From Chloroflexi bacterium OLB13 (lineage in GTDB: Bacteria > Chloroflexota > Anaerolineae > Aggregatilineales > Phototrophicaceae), in contig JZRA01000048.1 of the NCBI GenBank assembly GCA_001567485.1, positions 1 to 64,000 on the forward strand: a DNA stretch of 64,000 bases, written 5' to 3'. Shown piece after piece: positions 1-9,507 of the stretch. Each line of letters opens with the position of its first letter. Positions within the stretch are counted from its first letter, which is position 1. The translations under genes were made by a program, and so were the position numbers. The notes under the pieces are model-generated. The model made no database searches. It had not been told where the DNA came from and saw only the letters and a list, made by a program, of their open reading frames with translations.

Positions 1-96
1 CCGTTGTGGTAGGGTGAGGCGCCGGCGGAGGGATCGGTGGTCGCCGCGCCGCTGGGTGCGTGACATCATGGAATACTACTTCTTCGGGGGAATAGC

Positions 97-1275
97 ATGC
101 GCCGCATCATATCTGTCACGCTGCAAATCCTCATCATCATCGCGATCTCCGTCGGGCTGCTCGAACTGGTGCTGCGTGTGGCAGCGCCGCGCCTGCCCGG
201 CCAGATCGGCGTCGTGGCGCGCTACGTGACCACCGGGCAACCGTTCAGCGAGGCATGGACGCCGGCATGGCGCGAGAACCGCGATCACTTCTACGCGCTC
301 CGCCCCGGCATCGAGAACGCCTTGCAGTATGGCAGCCCGTCCGTGTCGTTCCGGCTCACGACTCATAAGCTGTGGGACGACGGACTGCCGCCCGATGAAG
401 GCATCGGCTTCCGTACCGCGCCGGTCGATTTTGCGCCGGATGTCGTGGTCGTCGGCGACTCGTTCGGTTTCTGCTTCACAGAGCAAGCCGACTGCTGGGT
501 CGACCAGCTTGCCGCGATGACCGGCGACCACATCGTCAATCTCAGTACGCCTGTGACCGGCAGCCTCAGTCATGCGCGCATGATCGAAGATTTCGCCGCG
601 CCGCTCGAACCGCCGATTGTGCTCTGGCAGTTCTTCGGCAACGACTTCTACGATGATTACGTGCTGCACGCGTGGCGCGGGGACATTGATCCGATGCGCA
701 CTGGCGAGACCGTCGATACCGGCGGGTCGTGGATCACGCGAAACACCGTGATTGGCGCGCTGCTCGAACTCGTGGCGACCGGCACATGGTCGGGCTTACC
801 GGCGGGTGACCGCGCTTACGAGCCGCGGTACAGCGCGCCGTATCCGGGCGGCCTCTTAAAGTTCGGCAAGCAGTACGAGCTAACCGCGCTCGACATGAGC
901 CGTGCCGAAACACAGTACGGGCTGGAGCAAACACGCGCGGCGCTGCGTGACGCCAAGGCCCGCGTCGAAGCATGGGGCGGCGCGCTGGCCGTCGTCATCA
1001 TCCCCACGCGCGAGGAAGTCTACTCCGCGATCACCGGCCCCGTGATGGGTGCGGATCAACTCGCGATCCTGTCCGGCGCGCGTGAGGCGATGCACACCCT
1101 CTGCGCGGAGATCGAGCTGCCCTGCTTCGACGCTATGGATGCCTTTAGCACGCCAGAGGCCGTCACGACGGCGCTGTATTACGCCGACGACATGCACCTG
1201 AACCCGAACGGCAATCGCGTGCTTGCCGAGGCTGTGATGCCGTGGCTCGCAGATCTGGGAGGCGCCAATGACTGA
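97..1275 (+). CDS. Membrane-anchored SGNH/GDSL hydrolase-like protein
   Basis: A 392-residue protein with an N-terminal hydrophobic segment (about residues 4-28) that should anchor it to the membrane with the catalytic part outside. Three SGNH-family blocks are visible: block I GDSF with the nucleophile Ser122, block III GND (residues 181-183), and block V DDMH with Asp364 and His367. Proteins of this form often sit beside MBOAT acyltransferases and act in O-acetylation or de-acetylation of surface polymers; no MBOAT gene is visible because the window starts just upstream. The ATG at 97 follows a G-rich stretch (GGGGGA). Its 3' end overlaps the response regulator by 8 bases, so the three genes are probably co-transcribed. 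The substrate cannot be told from sequence. The first 96 bases hold no supportable gene. Confidence 0.8.
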   Translation: MRRIISVTLQILIIIAISVGLLELVLRVAAPRLPGQIGVVARYVTTGQPFSEAWTPAWRENRDHFYALRPGIENALQYGSPSVSFRLTTHKLWDDGLPPDEGIGFRTAPVDFAPDVVVVGDSFGFCFTEQADCWVDQLAAMTGDHIVNLSTPVTGSLSHARMIEDFAAPLEPPIVLWQFFGNDFYDDYVLHAWRGDIDPMRTGETVDTGGSWITRNTVIGALLELVATGTWSGLPAGDRAYEPRYSAPYPGGLLKFGKQYELTALDMSRAETQYGLEQTRAALRDAKARVEAWGGALAVVIIPTREEVYSAITGPVMGADQLAILSGAREAMHTLCAEIELPCFDAMDAFSTPEAVTTALYYADDMHLNPNGNRVLAEAVMPWLADLGGAND

Positions 1276-1945
1276 GACGATCCTGATCATCGACGACGAG
1301 CAGCGCATCATCGACTTGGCGCGAATGTATCTTGAACAGGACGGCTATCTCGTGAAGCACGAGACGGACGGACAGGCGGGTTATCGCCACATCGTCGAAC
1401 ATGAGCCAAGCCTGATCATCCTCGACCTGATGCTGCCCGGCATGGATGGCCTCGAAATCTGCCGCCGCGTGCGTGCCCAAAGCGACGTGCCGATCATCAT
1501 GCTCACCGCCCGCAGCGACGACATCGACAAGATCGTCGGCCTTGAGCTTGGCGCCGACGACTATCTGACGAAACCATTCAACCCGCGCGAGCTGTTGGCG
1601 CGCGTCAAGGCCATCCTACGCCGCACTGACCGCAAAGCCGCCCCGACATCGGAAGTGGTGACCGTCGGCAACCTGACGATCGACCCCGACCGCCGTGTGA
1701 TCGCGGTGGATGGCCGGGAAGTCCAGCTGCGCATGAAGGAGTTCGACCTGATCTTCGTGCTGGCGCGCAATCCCGGCCGCGTGTTCAGCCGTGAACGGCT
1801 GCTCGAAGTGGTTTGGGGCTACGATTTCGCAGGCGAAACCCGCACGGTCGACGTGCATATCGCCCACTTGCGGCATAAACTGGACGGCATGCGGCCGACG
1901 ATCGAGACCGTCTGGGGGGTAGGCTACAAGCTGGAGTCGCGCTGA
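1268..1945 (+). CDS. OmpR/PhoB-family response regulator
   Basis: A 225-residue two-domain regulator. Residues 1-120 are a receiver domain with acidic residues Asp9 and Asp10, phospho-acceptor Asp53 (LDLMLPG), Thr80 and Lys102 (TKPF). Residues 130-225 form an OmpR-type winged helix, with the typical RLLEVVWG and TVDVHIAHLRHKL segments and the final VWGVGYKLE hairpin. A GGAGG ribosome site lies just before the ATG, inside the end of the SGNH gene. The stop overlaps the ATG of the following histidine kinase (TGATG), so the pair should be a two-component system. Its target genes are not evident. Confidence 0.95.
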   Translation: MTETILIIDDEQRIIDLARMYLEQDGYLVKHETDGQAGYRHIVEHEPSLIILDLMLPGMDGLEICRRVRAQSDVPIIMLTARSDDIDKIVGLELGADDYLTKPFNPRELLARVKAILRRTDRKAAPTSEVVTVGNLTIDPDRRVIAVDGREVQLRMKEFDLIFVLARNPGRVFSRERLLEVVWGYDFAGETRTVDVHIAHLRHKLDGMRPTIETVWGVGYKLESR

Positions 1946-3398
1946 TGTCGCTGCGTTGGCGTCTGTTTGCCACGTACTTTCTGCTGCTCGTCGTCACGCT
2001 GGTTGTGATTGTCGGGGCGCTGCTGGTCTTTATCAGCAGCCGGCCGGAGCCACCGCTGACGTCGTATCAGCAGCTCGCCTCGGTCGCGCGGCTGATCCTC
2101 GACGAAGTCGTCCCCGGCGTGACCGGCAGGCTGGCGCTGGCGCAGCTTATGCAGGTGGCAGAAGACAACGACACCCGTATCCTGATCGTGGACAGCGCCG
2201 AATCAACCGTCCAGTTCGATACCGCCGGACTGATCGAACAGGGCACATCTATCAACCTCGAACGCGATCCGACGTACCGGCTCGACACACGCTTCGCCGC
2301 GCTGAAACTGGCCGAGGGGTACTTCGGCAGTTTCATCGACCCGGCGACCGGCGCCGAATGGCTGTACATCGGACTGCGCACCCGGGTGCGTGACTTCACC
2401 GCCGTGCTGGCGGAAATTCGCTCGACGCGCACGTTGAACGATGCGCTGGCCGAGTTCGGCGTATCGCTCGCCGGCCCGCTGATCCAAAGCGCGGTCATCG
2501 GGATGGTGTTCGCGTTCCTTCTGGCCGCGGTGATGAGCCGGCAGATCAGCAAGCCGCTGGCCTCGGTTGCCGCGCCGCCGAGTCGTTAGCGCGGGGTGAC
2601 TATGGCGTAAAGCTGCCGCACAGCGGGCCGAAAGAGGTGCGCGCGGTCGCCGAGGCGTTCAACACGATGACTCATGAGGTGCAGAGCACGCAGCAGTCTC
2701 AGCGTGATTTCCTCGCCAACGTCAGCCATGATCTGAAGACGCCGCTGACGTCGATTCAGGGATATTCGCAGGCCATCATCGACGGGGCCGTGCGCGAGCC
2801 TGCCGTCGCCGCCGAGGTCATCTACAGCGAGGCCGGCCGGCTGACCCGCATGGTGAGCGAGCTGACCGACCTCGCCCGCCTCCAAGCCGGGCATGTCGCG
2901 CTGCACCTCGACCGGATTGATCTGTCGAGCTTGGTCGGGGCGCTGTCGCAGCGGCTTGAGGTGGTCGCCCAGAAGAAGCAAGTCCAGCTTAACGTCATTA
3001 CGCCGGGCCGCCTGATCGTAACGGTCGATGGCGACCGTCTCGCGCAAGTCATCACCAACCTGATTAGCAACGCGATCAACTTCACGCCTGAGGGCGGACA
3101 CATCGACATCGGCCTGCGCGCGCTCGACAACGGTGTCGAGATCGCCGTGCGCGACAGCGGCATCGGGATTCCAGCCGCCGAGCTTTCGCGAGTTTTCGAG
3201 CGCTTCTATCAGGTCGACAAGGCGCGTGGGCCGCGGCGCGGGACGGGTTTGGGGCTGGCGATTGCGAAGGAGATCATCACGGCCCACGGCGGACGCATTC
3301 ATGCCGAAAGCGCCGGCGAGGGTCACGGCACGACGTTTGTCGTTTGGCTGCCGATCACGCCACCGACGACGCCGCAGCTTGTGAAGGCGCAGCCCTAA
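1945..3398 (+). CDS. Sensor histidine kinase, interrupted by a one-base frameshift
   Basis: The kinase is read in two frames. The first part (1945-2589, 214 residues) has an N-terminal membrane helix (about residues 8-32), an extracytoplasmic sensor region of about 140 residues, and a second helix near residues 180-198 leading into a HAMP domain. It stops at 2587-2589. The HAMP sequence continues in another frame from about 2574 (AESLARGDYGV), then runs into the kinase core: H-box NVSHDLKTPLTS, N-box NLISNAINFTP, G1 DSGIG, F-box FERFYQ, G2 GTGLGLAIAKE, ending at 3398. Restoring one base between 2569 and 2577 would give a normal kinase of about 484 residues. It is the natural partner of the upstream regulator. 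This may be a sequencing error or a recent mutation. The 3' end overlaps the convergent mazG gene by 4 bases. Confidence 0.88.
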
Positions 3399-4846
3399 CC
3401 CCGCGACTTGGCGGCGTTCCAATACGCGTCAAGTTCGTCCAGCGTAAACTCAGCCCACGGCCGACCGCTCGCCAGAACCGCATCCTCGATCACCTGAAAA
3501 CGCGTGCGGAACTTGAGGTTGGTCAGGCGCAGCGCGGTCTCAGGATCGTCAACGCCCATATGCCGGCCGAGGTTGACAGCCACGAACAGGATGTCACCCA
3601 GTTCCTTGAGCCGGTCGTCGGGCGATTCGGCGCTCAGCAGTTCGTCCAGTTCTTCGCGCAGCTTGTTCGCGACGGGGCCGATGTCCGGCCAATCGAAGCC
3701 GACCTTGCCCGCCTTGTGCTGAAGCTGATAACTCTGTGCCAGCGGCGCGAGGCTGATCGGGATACCGTTGAGGATGGACGTGGACGCAGCTTCGCCGTTG
3801 GATGCCTTCTCGCGCTGTTTGATCGCCTCCCAGTTGGTCACAACCTGATCGGCATCACTGGCGACTGCGTCCCCAAAGACGTGAGGATGGCGGCGGATCA
3901 TCTTGTGATTGACGGCGCGCAGAATATCGCTCATGGAGAACTCGCCGTCGTCGATTGCGATCTGCGCATGCAGGACGACTTGCAGCAGCACATCGCCCAA
4001 TTCCTCGGCCAGCGCAGTCCAGTCGCCGCGGTCGATCGTATCGAGGACTTCGTGCGTCTCCTCAACGAGATAGCGGCGCAGCGACTCGTGAGTCTGCGCT
4101 TTGTCCCACGGACAGCCTTCCGGCGCGCGCAGGTGGGCGACGATGTCTTGGAAGCGCTCAAAGCTCGCCATATCACCGAGGGGCGGCACAAACAGCGCCG
4201 TCCGCTGACCGATGTGCGGGCTGCGGTCGATCCCGTACAGCGGCATCCGTTCGATGCGCGCATCCGGCGAACCGGCCCCGTGAACAAGCACGACCTCGAA
4301 CTCGTCCGGATACTGGTTCATCAACGTCAGCTTGAGGTCGCTGGCGATCTGGCGGCTGCCAACACTGCCAATCAGCGCGGGGGCGTCGGGGTTGATCGGC
4401 GGGTGGTGCATCGCGCCGACGGTCGCCGCATCAAGCAGCTGTACGCCGTCGACCCCCTCCGCTTCGATCAGCGCCAGCGCCGGCTCGATGAAGCTGACAC
4501 CGGGCAAAATCTCGACCGCGAGTCCGGCCGCACGCGCGGCGTCGATCAGCGGAAGTGTCGTCGGCTCGCCGATCATCGGGTCGCCGGGGACGGCATACAC
4601 GACATCTCCAGCGTGCGCGAGGTCGATCACACGCTGTACGATCGCGGTATGTACCTCGTCAAAGATGGCGTGCGTCTCATACAAGTCGTCACACGTAATG
4701 CGCTGTCCGCTGATCGGCAGGCTCGGCGCGCAGGGATGCTGTCCGGTTCGCAGCACAACCGTTTGCGCCCGTTCGATCGCCGTCCACACGCGCCGCGTGA
4801 TGTCATCGGCGCTGCCCGGCCCCAACCCTACAATGGTGATGGTCAT
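3395..4846 (-). CDS. mazG: Nucleoside triphosphate pyrophosphohydrolase MazG with N-terminal SAM-methylase-like domain
   Basis: About 483 residues. The first ~230 residues resemble the tetrapyrrole (corrin/porphyrin) methylase fold (GLGPGSADDIT; VVYAVPGDPMIGEPT). The C-terminal ~250 residues are MazG, with two all-alpha NTP-PPase units: CPWDKAQTHESLRRYLVEE followed by EELGDVLLQV, and later KLREELDELL followed by KELGDILFV. The same domain order is known from Bacillus YabN. The MazG part hydrolyses non-canonical or excess NTPs to NMP and pyrophosphate; the methylase-like part has no firm activity. A GTG at 4864 would give six more residues, but the ATG at 4846 sits behind GAGGCAGAG and starts exactly at the conserved domain, so it is preferred. 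Confidence 0.92.
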   Translation of the reverse strand: MTITIVGLGPGSADDITRRVWTAIERAQTVVLRTGQHPCAPSLPISGQRITCDDLYETHAIFDEVHTAIVQRVIDLAHAGDVVYAVPGDPMIGEPTTLPLIDAARAAGLAVEILPGVSFIEPALALIEAEGVDGVQLLDAATVGAMHHPPINPDAPALIGSVGSRQIASDLKLTLMNQYPDEFEVVLVHGAGSPDARIERMPLYGIDRSPHIGQRTALFVPPLGDMASFERFQDIVAHLRAPEGCPWDKAQTHESLRRYLVEETHEVLDTIDRGDWTALAEELGDVLLQVVLHAQIAIDDGEFSMSDILRAVNHKMIRRHPHVFGDAVASDADQVVTNWEAIKQREKASNGEAASTSILNGIPISLAPLAQSYQLQHKAGKVGFDWPDIGPVANKLREELDELLSAESPDDRLKELGDILFVAVNLGRHMGVDDPETALRLTNLKFRTRFQVIEDAVLASGRPWAEFTLDELDAYWNAAKSRG

Positions 4847-4963
4847 GGATCGTCTCTGCCTCACAGGCTCATCTGGATCGGTGTTCTACTGGTTGAGGCC
4901 GTCGGTCAACGCCCTGAAGTCTGCGACGCATCCGCCCGCTTCTCAGCACTTGTCCCATTTCAT

Positions 4964-5749
4964 CTAGTATCGCAGCGAAAGGCAGGTCAGCCCACCGTCC
5001 ATCTTCTCGAATTCGGACATCTCCAGCGCGATCACGTTGGCATAGTGCTGTTCCGCGAGCGCCTGCACGGCGGGATATCCCTTCGCAATCAGGATCGTCT
5101 CGTCGTCAATCGGAAGCACCGACGCCGCATACCCCTCATCCGGCGGCAGCGTGACGATCTGGACGGATGGGATCGGTTCAGACAGCTTCATGGCCGGATC
5201 GTGCAGCAGGATACCGGGCGCGAGTTCCGTCAGACCGGTCTTGAGGTGCAGCACATTTTCGACCGGTACATAGTCGATCCGCACCGGCCCGAGCGTGCTG
5301 CGGATCGCCGCTGCGAGCTGATCCGCGCCCGCGCGATTCGTCCGCCGGCTCAGGCCGATCAGGACGCGGTCAGCGCAGAACAGGACGTCGCCCCCTTCAA
5401 TCGCCACGTCGTCGCCGACGGCGCGTATGATGTTCAGGCCTGCCAGCGCTTCGGCGACAGCCGCCTCTTCGCCGCGCCGGTTTGCCAATGCAGGGCGACA
5501 GATGAACGCCGTATCGCCGAAGAGGACGGCGGTATCTTCGGTATAGTGGCCGTCTGGATACCGGTCGTCAGCGGCCAATGTCGTGATCGCGAGGCCGCGG
5601 CTGCGTATCGCGTCGAGGTAGGCGTCGAACTGCCGAATGGTCGCCTCATAAGTCGGTATGCCCAGATGGCCGCGCGTCGTAATCCCGTCCGCGAACGTGC
5701 GTGCCGGCTTTCGGGCCAAAACCCGGCTCATCGGCGGCAGAAGTGACAT
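4964..5749 (-). CDS. ddaH: Dimethylarginine dimethylaminohydrolase (DDAH)-like amidinohydrolase
   Basis: A 261-residue member of the guanidine-modifying (arginine deiminase/DDAH) superfamily. The length and the catalytic set fit DDAH: HYTEDTAV near residues 68-75, GLSRRTNRAGADQL near 132-145, His168 in VLHLKTGLTEL, and the nucleophile Cys256 in LTCLSLRY at the extreme C-terminus. DDAH turns N-omega-methylated arginines into citrulline and an amine. Some bacterial relatives act on other guanidines, so the substrate is inferred. Met7 is a possible alternative start. The gene follows the ribosomal operon terminator and is likely transcribed separately. No urea-cycle or arginine-catabolism genes are adjacent. 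Confidence 0.85.
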   Translation of the reverse strand: MSLLPPMSRVLARKPARTFADGITTRGHLGIPTYEATIRQFDAYLDAIRSRGLAITTLAADDRYPDGHYTEDTAVLFGDTAFICRPALANRRGEEAAVAEALAGLNIIRAVGDDVAIEGGDVLFCADRVLIGLSRRTNRAGADQLAAAIRSTLGPVRIDYVPVENVLHLKTGLTELAPGILLHDPAMKLSEPIPSVQIVTLPPDEGYAASVLPIDDETILIAKGYPAVQALAEQHYANVIALEMSEFEKMDGGLTCLSLRY

Positions 5750-5784
5750 GGCTTGACTCGCTTTCGTGCACTCTGATAGTACGC

Positions 5785-5816
5785 AAAACAGGCAAGATCG
5801 GTTCGACCTTGCCTGT
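5785..5816 (-). terminator. Rho-independent terminator of the ribosomal operon
   Basis: Read on the minus strand, a 9-bp stem ACAGGCAAG/CTTGCCTGT with an 11-base loop is followed directly by TTTT. It lies 31 bases after the rpsI stop and before the ddaH start, closing the rpmJ-rpsI transcription unit. Confidence 0.88.
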
Positions 5817-5846
5817 CTGAAATCGCATCAACCCGCCCGCGCGAGC

Positions 5847-6242
5847 TTAACGCTTGGTGTAGGTCGGCGCCTTACGGGCACGCTTGAGACCCGGCTTCTT
5901 GCGCTCCTTCACGCGGGCATCGCGTGTGAGCAGCTTGGCCGGCTTGAGCTGGCCGCGGAACTCCGCATCGACCTCAAGCAGCGCGCGCGCCACACCGAGC
6001 CGGATCGCATCGCGCTGGCCCGACACGCCGCCGCCGTATACGTGAACGGAGATGTCGTAGTTGCCTTCCTGACCAACGACCCGCAGCGGCTCAAGGCTGA
6101 TCTCGATGTCGCCCGGACGAGTCAGGTATTCCGACGCATCACGCTCGTTCACGACGTAGTTGCCCGTGCCGCCGGGATAAATGCGGACACGTGCGGAAGC
6201 AGCCTTGCGGCGGCCGATACCTTCATAATACTGAGAAGCCAT
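5847..6242 (-). CDS. rpsI: 30S ribosomal protein S9
   Basis: 131 residues, normal length for bacterial S9. It has the N-terminal GIGRRKAASARVRI and the conserved GGGVSGQRDAIRLGVARALL segment. The basic C-terminal tail KARKAPTYTKR-like end, which reaches toward the P-site tRNA, is intact (final residues YTKR). It lies 13 bases after rplM, the usual L13-S9 pair, and is the last gene of the ribosomal operon, followed by a terminator. Confidence 0.98.
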   Translation of the reverse strand: MASQYYEGIGRRKAASARVRIYPGGTGNYVVNERDASEYLTRPGDIEISLEPLRVVGQEGNYDISVHVYGGGVSGQRDAIRLGVARALLEVDAEFRGQLKPAKLLTRDARVKERKKPGLKRARKAPTYTKR

Positions 6243-6255
6243 TTTGCCCGTTCTC

Positions 6256-6687
6256 CTACTTCAGCACTTCGGGGTTTTGCCCGGCGTGCGGATGATCCGG
6301 GCCGGCATACGCCTTCAACTTCTTCGCCATCGAACGGCCGAGCGGGCCTTTCGGCAGCATGCCCTTGACGGCCAACTCCACGACCCGTTCAGGCTGACGG
6401 GCCAGCTTGTCCTTCAACCGTTCCTTCTTCATGCCACCGAAGTAGCCGGAATAGTCGTAGTACATCTTGTCTTCGAGACGGTTGCCGGTCACGGCGATCT
6501 TGTCACAATTGATCACGATCACGTAGTCGCCGGTGTCGAGGTTCGGCGTGAAGATCGGCTTGTGCTTACCGCGCAGGACAGCAGCAATTTTCGTCGCGAG
6601 GCGGCCCAAGGTCTGCCCTTCCGCATCGACGACCCACCAACGGCGCTCGACATCCGCCGGGGTGGTTACAAACGTCTTGACTCTCAT
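6256..6687 (-). CDS. rplM: 50S ribosomal protein L13
   Basis: 143 residues. Family signatures are [16 protein letters not shown] near the N-terminus, [16 protein letters not shown], and the C-terminal [20 protein letters not shown]. The open frame extends 40 codons upstream. The ATG at 6687 is chosen because GGAGGT lies five bases before it and because L13 proteins begin at MRVKTFV-like sequence. It sits between truA and rpsI in the operon. Confidence 0.97.
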   Translation of the reverse strand: MRVKTFVTTPADVERRWWVVDAEGQTLGRLATKIAAVLRGKHKPIFTPNLDTGDYVIVINCDKIAVTGNRLEDKMYYDYSGYFGGMKKERLKDKLARQPERVVELAVKGMLPKGPLGRSMAKKLKAYAGPDHPHAGQNPEVLK

Positions 6688-6745
6688 CGTTACCTCCGGG
6701 TGGGCTTCGAGCGCCTCACCGCTTCCTACTGAATGACCCGATATT

Positions 6746-7495
6746 CTAGTCGTCATAACGCACCGCCTCAAGGACGAGTCCATGCGGTGGTGCTGTCCGC
6801 TGCGCAAGGTTCAGGTCTGCCGCGCGCATCTTGTCTTGAAACATCTCCGGGCTGAGCCATCCCCGCCCGGCATCGACCATCATGCCTACCAATCGCCGCA
6901 CCATGTGGTGCAAAAACGCGTTGGCCTCAACCTCGTAAACGTACAACTCTCCGGCGATCGGCGCTGCGCGGTGGCTCCACTGCGAGGCGAACACGGTGCG
7001 TACCGTGTTGTCGCCTTGCGGCGGGCGTCCGAACGTCGCGAAGTCATGCGTGCCGATCACGCTGGCCGCACAGGCTTGCATCGCCTCGACATCCAACGCC
7101 TTTGGCAGCCACCAAACGCGGCCCCACAGCAAGGGATCGCGCACGGCGGCGGCGTGCACCGTGTAGCGGTAACACCGGCTCCGCGCATCGAAACGCGGAT
7201 GAAAGCCGGGGTGTTCGCACACGTCGCGGACGCTGATGTCCGTCGGGAGTGTGGCGTTAAGCGCCTTTGTTAAGGTCTCAGGCTTGTAGGCCCATTCCGC
7301 GTCGAAGGCGATCACCTGCCCCGTCGCATGCACACCGCTGTCTGTTCGTCCTGCGCCGATCACCGGGGTGTGCGTGCCGGTAATCTGCTCCAGCGCCCGT
7401 TCGATCGCGCCCTGCACGGTGGGTGCATCTCCAGCTTGCCGCTGAAACCCCCAATATGCCCTCCCGTCATAGGCGACGGTCGCGCGATAACGCAC
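6746..7495 (-). CDS. truA: tRNA pseudouridine(38-40) synthase TruA
   Basis: 249 residues, typical for TruA, which isomerises uridines 38, 39 and 40 in the tRNA anticodon arm. The catalytic Asp52 lies in [13 protein letters not shown]. Other TruA features are [12 protein letters not shown] at the N-terminus and [19 protein letters not shown] in the second half. The gene is 5 bases after rplQ and 58 bases before rplM, a common position in Gram-positive and Chloroflexota ribosomal operons, so it is co-expressed with the translation machinery. Confidence 0.96.
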   Translation of the reverse strand: MRYRATVAYDGRAYWGFQRQAGDAPTVQGAIERALEQITGTHTPVIGAGRTDSGVHATGQVIAFDAEWAYKPETLTKALNATLPTDISVRDVCEHPGFHPRFDARSRCYRYTVHAAAVRDPLLWGRVWWLPKALDVEAMQACAASVIGTHDFATFGRPPQGDNTVRTVFASQWSHRAAPIAGELYVYEVEANAFLHHMVRRLVGMMVDAGRGWLSPEMFQDKMRAADLNLAQRTAPPHGLVLEAVRYDD

Positions 7496-7500
7496 CGATC

Positions 7501-7908
7501 TTACGCGCCGGCCCCGCGGTCGACCAGCTCGATCAGCACCATTTCGGCGTTGTCGCCCTTGCGCGGCCCCAGCTTGAACATCCGGGTATAGCCGCCCGGA
7601 CGGTTTGCATAACGCGGCGCAAGCTCATCAAACACCTTCTGCACGATCTCACGGTCGTTGCCGAGCCGGCTGGCGACCAAGCGGCGCGCATGCACGCCGG
7701 CCTCGGGCCGCTGGCTGGCTTCCGCCTTGGCTAGACCACGCTTCGCCAGCGTGATCGTCCGCTCGACGTTGGCGCGCACGAACTGCGCCTTCGCCAGCGT
7801 GGTCTCAATCCGTTCGTGGGTGAGCAGCGCACGGGTCAAGTTCAGGCGCAGTGCCTTTCGATGCCCGGTGTCGCGGCCCAGTCGTTTTCCTGCCATGTGG
7901 TGACGCAT
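7501..7908 (-). CDS. rplQ: 50S ribosomal protein L17
   Basis: 135 residues with the conserved N-terminus MRHHMAGKRLGRDTGHRKAL and the segment RALLTHERIETTLAKAQ. The C-terminal FKLGPRKGDNAEMVLIELV is also typical. It follows rpoA by 26 bases and precedes truA by 5. Start at 7908 is supported by the family's MRH beginning. Confidence 0.97.
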   Translation of the reverse strand: MRHHMAGKRLGRDTGHRKALRLNLTRALLTHERIETTLAKAQFVRANVERTITLAKRGLAKAEASQRPEAGVHARRLVASRLGNDREIVQKVFDELAPRYANRPGGYTRMFKLGPRKGDNAEMVLIELVDRGAGA

Positions 7909-7934
7909 GATTCTTCCTCGCCGTCCCTAACGTG

Positions 7935-8942
7935 TTACTCGGACTCGCCCTCGGTCTGCTCCGATGGCAGGTATCCCTTTTCGCGGAGCTTCTCGACCAG
8001 CTCATCGAGCGACTTCTCACCAAAGTTGCGGATCGCGAGCATCGCGTCGGATCCGCGATCGAGCATCTCCAGCACATCGCCGATGGTCGTGATGCCCGTG
8101 CGCTTGAGCGAGTTGAACACGCGAACGCTCAAGTCAAGTTCCTCAATCATCTTGTCGTGCAGCTGCGAGCGCTTGCTGTTCTGCATCGGCTCGCGGGCTT
8201 CGTCGTACGCCTCGAACTGCGTGTACTGGTCGAACGTCGGATCCATCCCGCCGATGACCGACAGGTGGCGCATCAAGATCTGCGCAGACTGCGCCAGTGC
8301 ATCCTGCGGACGGATTGTGCCGTCCGTCCAAATTTCGAGGATCAGCCGGTCGTAGTTGGTCAGGTTGTTGACACGGGCTGGTTCGACCTCGAACTTAACG
8401 CGCTTGACCGGGCTGAAGATGGCATCGACCGGCAGTTCGCCAATCGGGAGCCGGCCGCGCTCCTCCGCCGGGCTGAAGCCACGGCCCGCGCGCACTTCGA
8501 ATTCCATTTCGAGGTGTGCGTTCGGGGAATCAACAGTGAACAGGTACAAGTCGCTGTTGATAATCTGCACTTCAGGCGGGCAGCGGATGTCGGCCGCCGT
8601 TACAATGCCTTCCCCACGATGTTCCAACCGGAGCCGGGCGGTTTCGCCGTCGAGCTTCACACGAAGCTGCTTGACCTGCAAGATCAGCTGTGTCATGTCT
8701 TCGCGAACATCGGGGATCGCGGAGAATTCGTGATGCACGTCGCTGACTCGGATGCTGGTCACTGCTGCGCCCTGCAACGACGACAGGAGAACACGGCGCA
8801 GGGCGTTGCCCAACGTCAGACCGAAACCCTTTTCGAGCGGGCTGATGACGAAGCGACCATAATTGCGCGTTGCCGCGTCGCTTTCGACCTTATGCGGCAA
8901 GACCATTTGGGTCAGATTCACGCCGGTGTCCTCCTTGAACAT
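7935..8942 (-). CDS. rpoA: RNA polymerase alpha subunit
   Basis: 335 residues. The N-terminal dimerisation domain (about 1-230) contains NYGRFVISPLEKGFGLTLGNALRRVLLSSL, which marks the alpha dimer interface, and the PVKRVKFEVEPARV region. After a linker of about 20 residues, the alpha C-terminal domain (about 255-325) has the helix-hairpin-helix NFGEKSLDELVEKLREKGY, which contacts UP elements and activators. It lies 30 bases after rpsK. rpsD, often found between rpsK and rpoA, is absent here. Confidence 0.98.
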   Translation of the reverse strand: MFKEDTGVNLTQMVLPHKVESDAATRNYGRFVISPLEKGFGLTLGNALRRVLLSSLQGAAVTSIRVSDVHHEFSAIPDVREDMTQLILQVKQLRVKLDGETARLRLEHRGEGIVTAADIRCPPEVQIINSDLYLFTVDSPNAHLEMEFEVRAGRGFSPAEERGRLPIGELPVDAIFSPVKRVKFEVEPARVNNLTNYDRLILEIWTDGTIRPQDALAQSAQILMRHLSVIGGMDPTFDQYTQFEAYDEAREPMQNSKRSQLHDKMIEELDLSVRVFNSLKRTGITTIGDVLEMLDRGSDAMLAIRNFGEKSLDELVEKLREKGYLPSEQTEGESE

Positions 8943-8972
8943 AGAAACGCGTAACCCAACGGAAGCAGCAGC

Positions 8973-9377
8973 TTAGACGCGGCGCTTCTTCGGAGGACGT
9001 ACACCATTGTGCGGCACCGGAGTCTGATCGGTGATCGACCGCACCTTCAAGCCGCTGGCCTGAATGGCGCGAATGGCCGACTCGCGGCCGGGGCCGGGGC
9101 CTTTGACGAACACATCGACTTCCTTCATGCCGTGGCCCGCGGCCGAATCGGCAGCCGCCTGCGCCGCAAGCCGCGCCGCGTATGGGGTGCTCTTGCGGCT
9201 GCCGGTGAATCCGGAAGTGCCAGCGCTCGCCCAAGCCACCACGTTGCCCGATTGATCGGTCATCGACACGATCGTATTGTTGAATGTGGCAAAGATGTGA
9301 GCCTGACCGTAAGGGATGTTCTTGACGACCTTCTTGGTCACCTTACGGCTGCTGGCCCCCTGTTTCCCGCGTGCCAT
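8973..9377 (-). CDS. rpsK: 30S ribosomal protein S11
   Basis: 134 residues with typical S11 segments: [18 protein letters not shown], the [14 protein letters not shown] helix, and the C-terminal [16 protein letters not shown] that contacts 16S rRNA near the platform. The N-terminus ([15 protein letters not shown]) is basic, as usual. A 130-base gap holding two strong hairpins separates it from rpsM upstream. Confidence 0.98.
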   Translation of the reverse strand: MARGKQGASSRKVTKKVVKNIPYGQAHIFATFNNTIVSMTDQSGNVVAWASAGTSGFTGSRKSTPYAARLAAQAAADSAAGHGMKEVDVFVKGPGPGRESAIRAIQASGLKVRSITDQTPVPHNGVRPPKKRRV

Positions 9378-9405
9378 ACTTCCTCCAGAAAGGGTATTAC
9401 GCCAC

Positions 9406-9491
9406 GATGCGCCCTGTCATGTCCGAGGGCGCATCAGCATGAGAACGGATAGACACAGACTGCGCTAACACGGGAGACCCGCCGCGCAGTC
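9406..9491. promoter_or_regulatory. Two hairpins between rpsM and rpsK
   Basis: The 130-base gap contains two strong inverted repeats. The first has a perfect 10-bp stem (GATGCGCCCT at 9406-9415 with AGGGCGCATC at 9426-9435) and a 10-base loop. The second has an 8-bp stem (GACTGCGC at 9458-9465 with GCGCAGTC at 9484-9491). Neither is followed by a T-run on the minus strand, so simple terminators are unlikely. An mRNA-processing, stabilising or ribosomal-protein autoregulatory role is inference. Confidence 0.6.
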
Positions 9492-9507
9492 TCAGCTCAA
9501 ACGCCGG

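Noticed and set aside
1945-3398. Two separate genes: a short membrane sensor and a stand-alone kinase
   Set aside because: The HAMP domain is cut mid-way and continues precisely in another frame, so one frameshifted gene is the better explanation.
3344-5746. An 800-codon open frame on the plus strand
   Set aside because: It lies entirely opposite mazG and the DDAH-like gene, whose products match families over full length. Its translation is rich in Arg, His, Asp and Val with no recognisable domain, as expected of an antisense shadow in GC-rich DNA.
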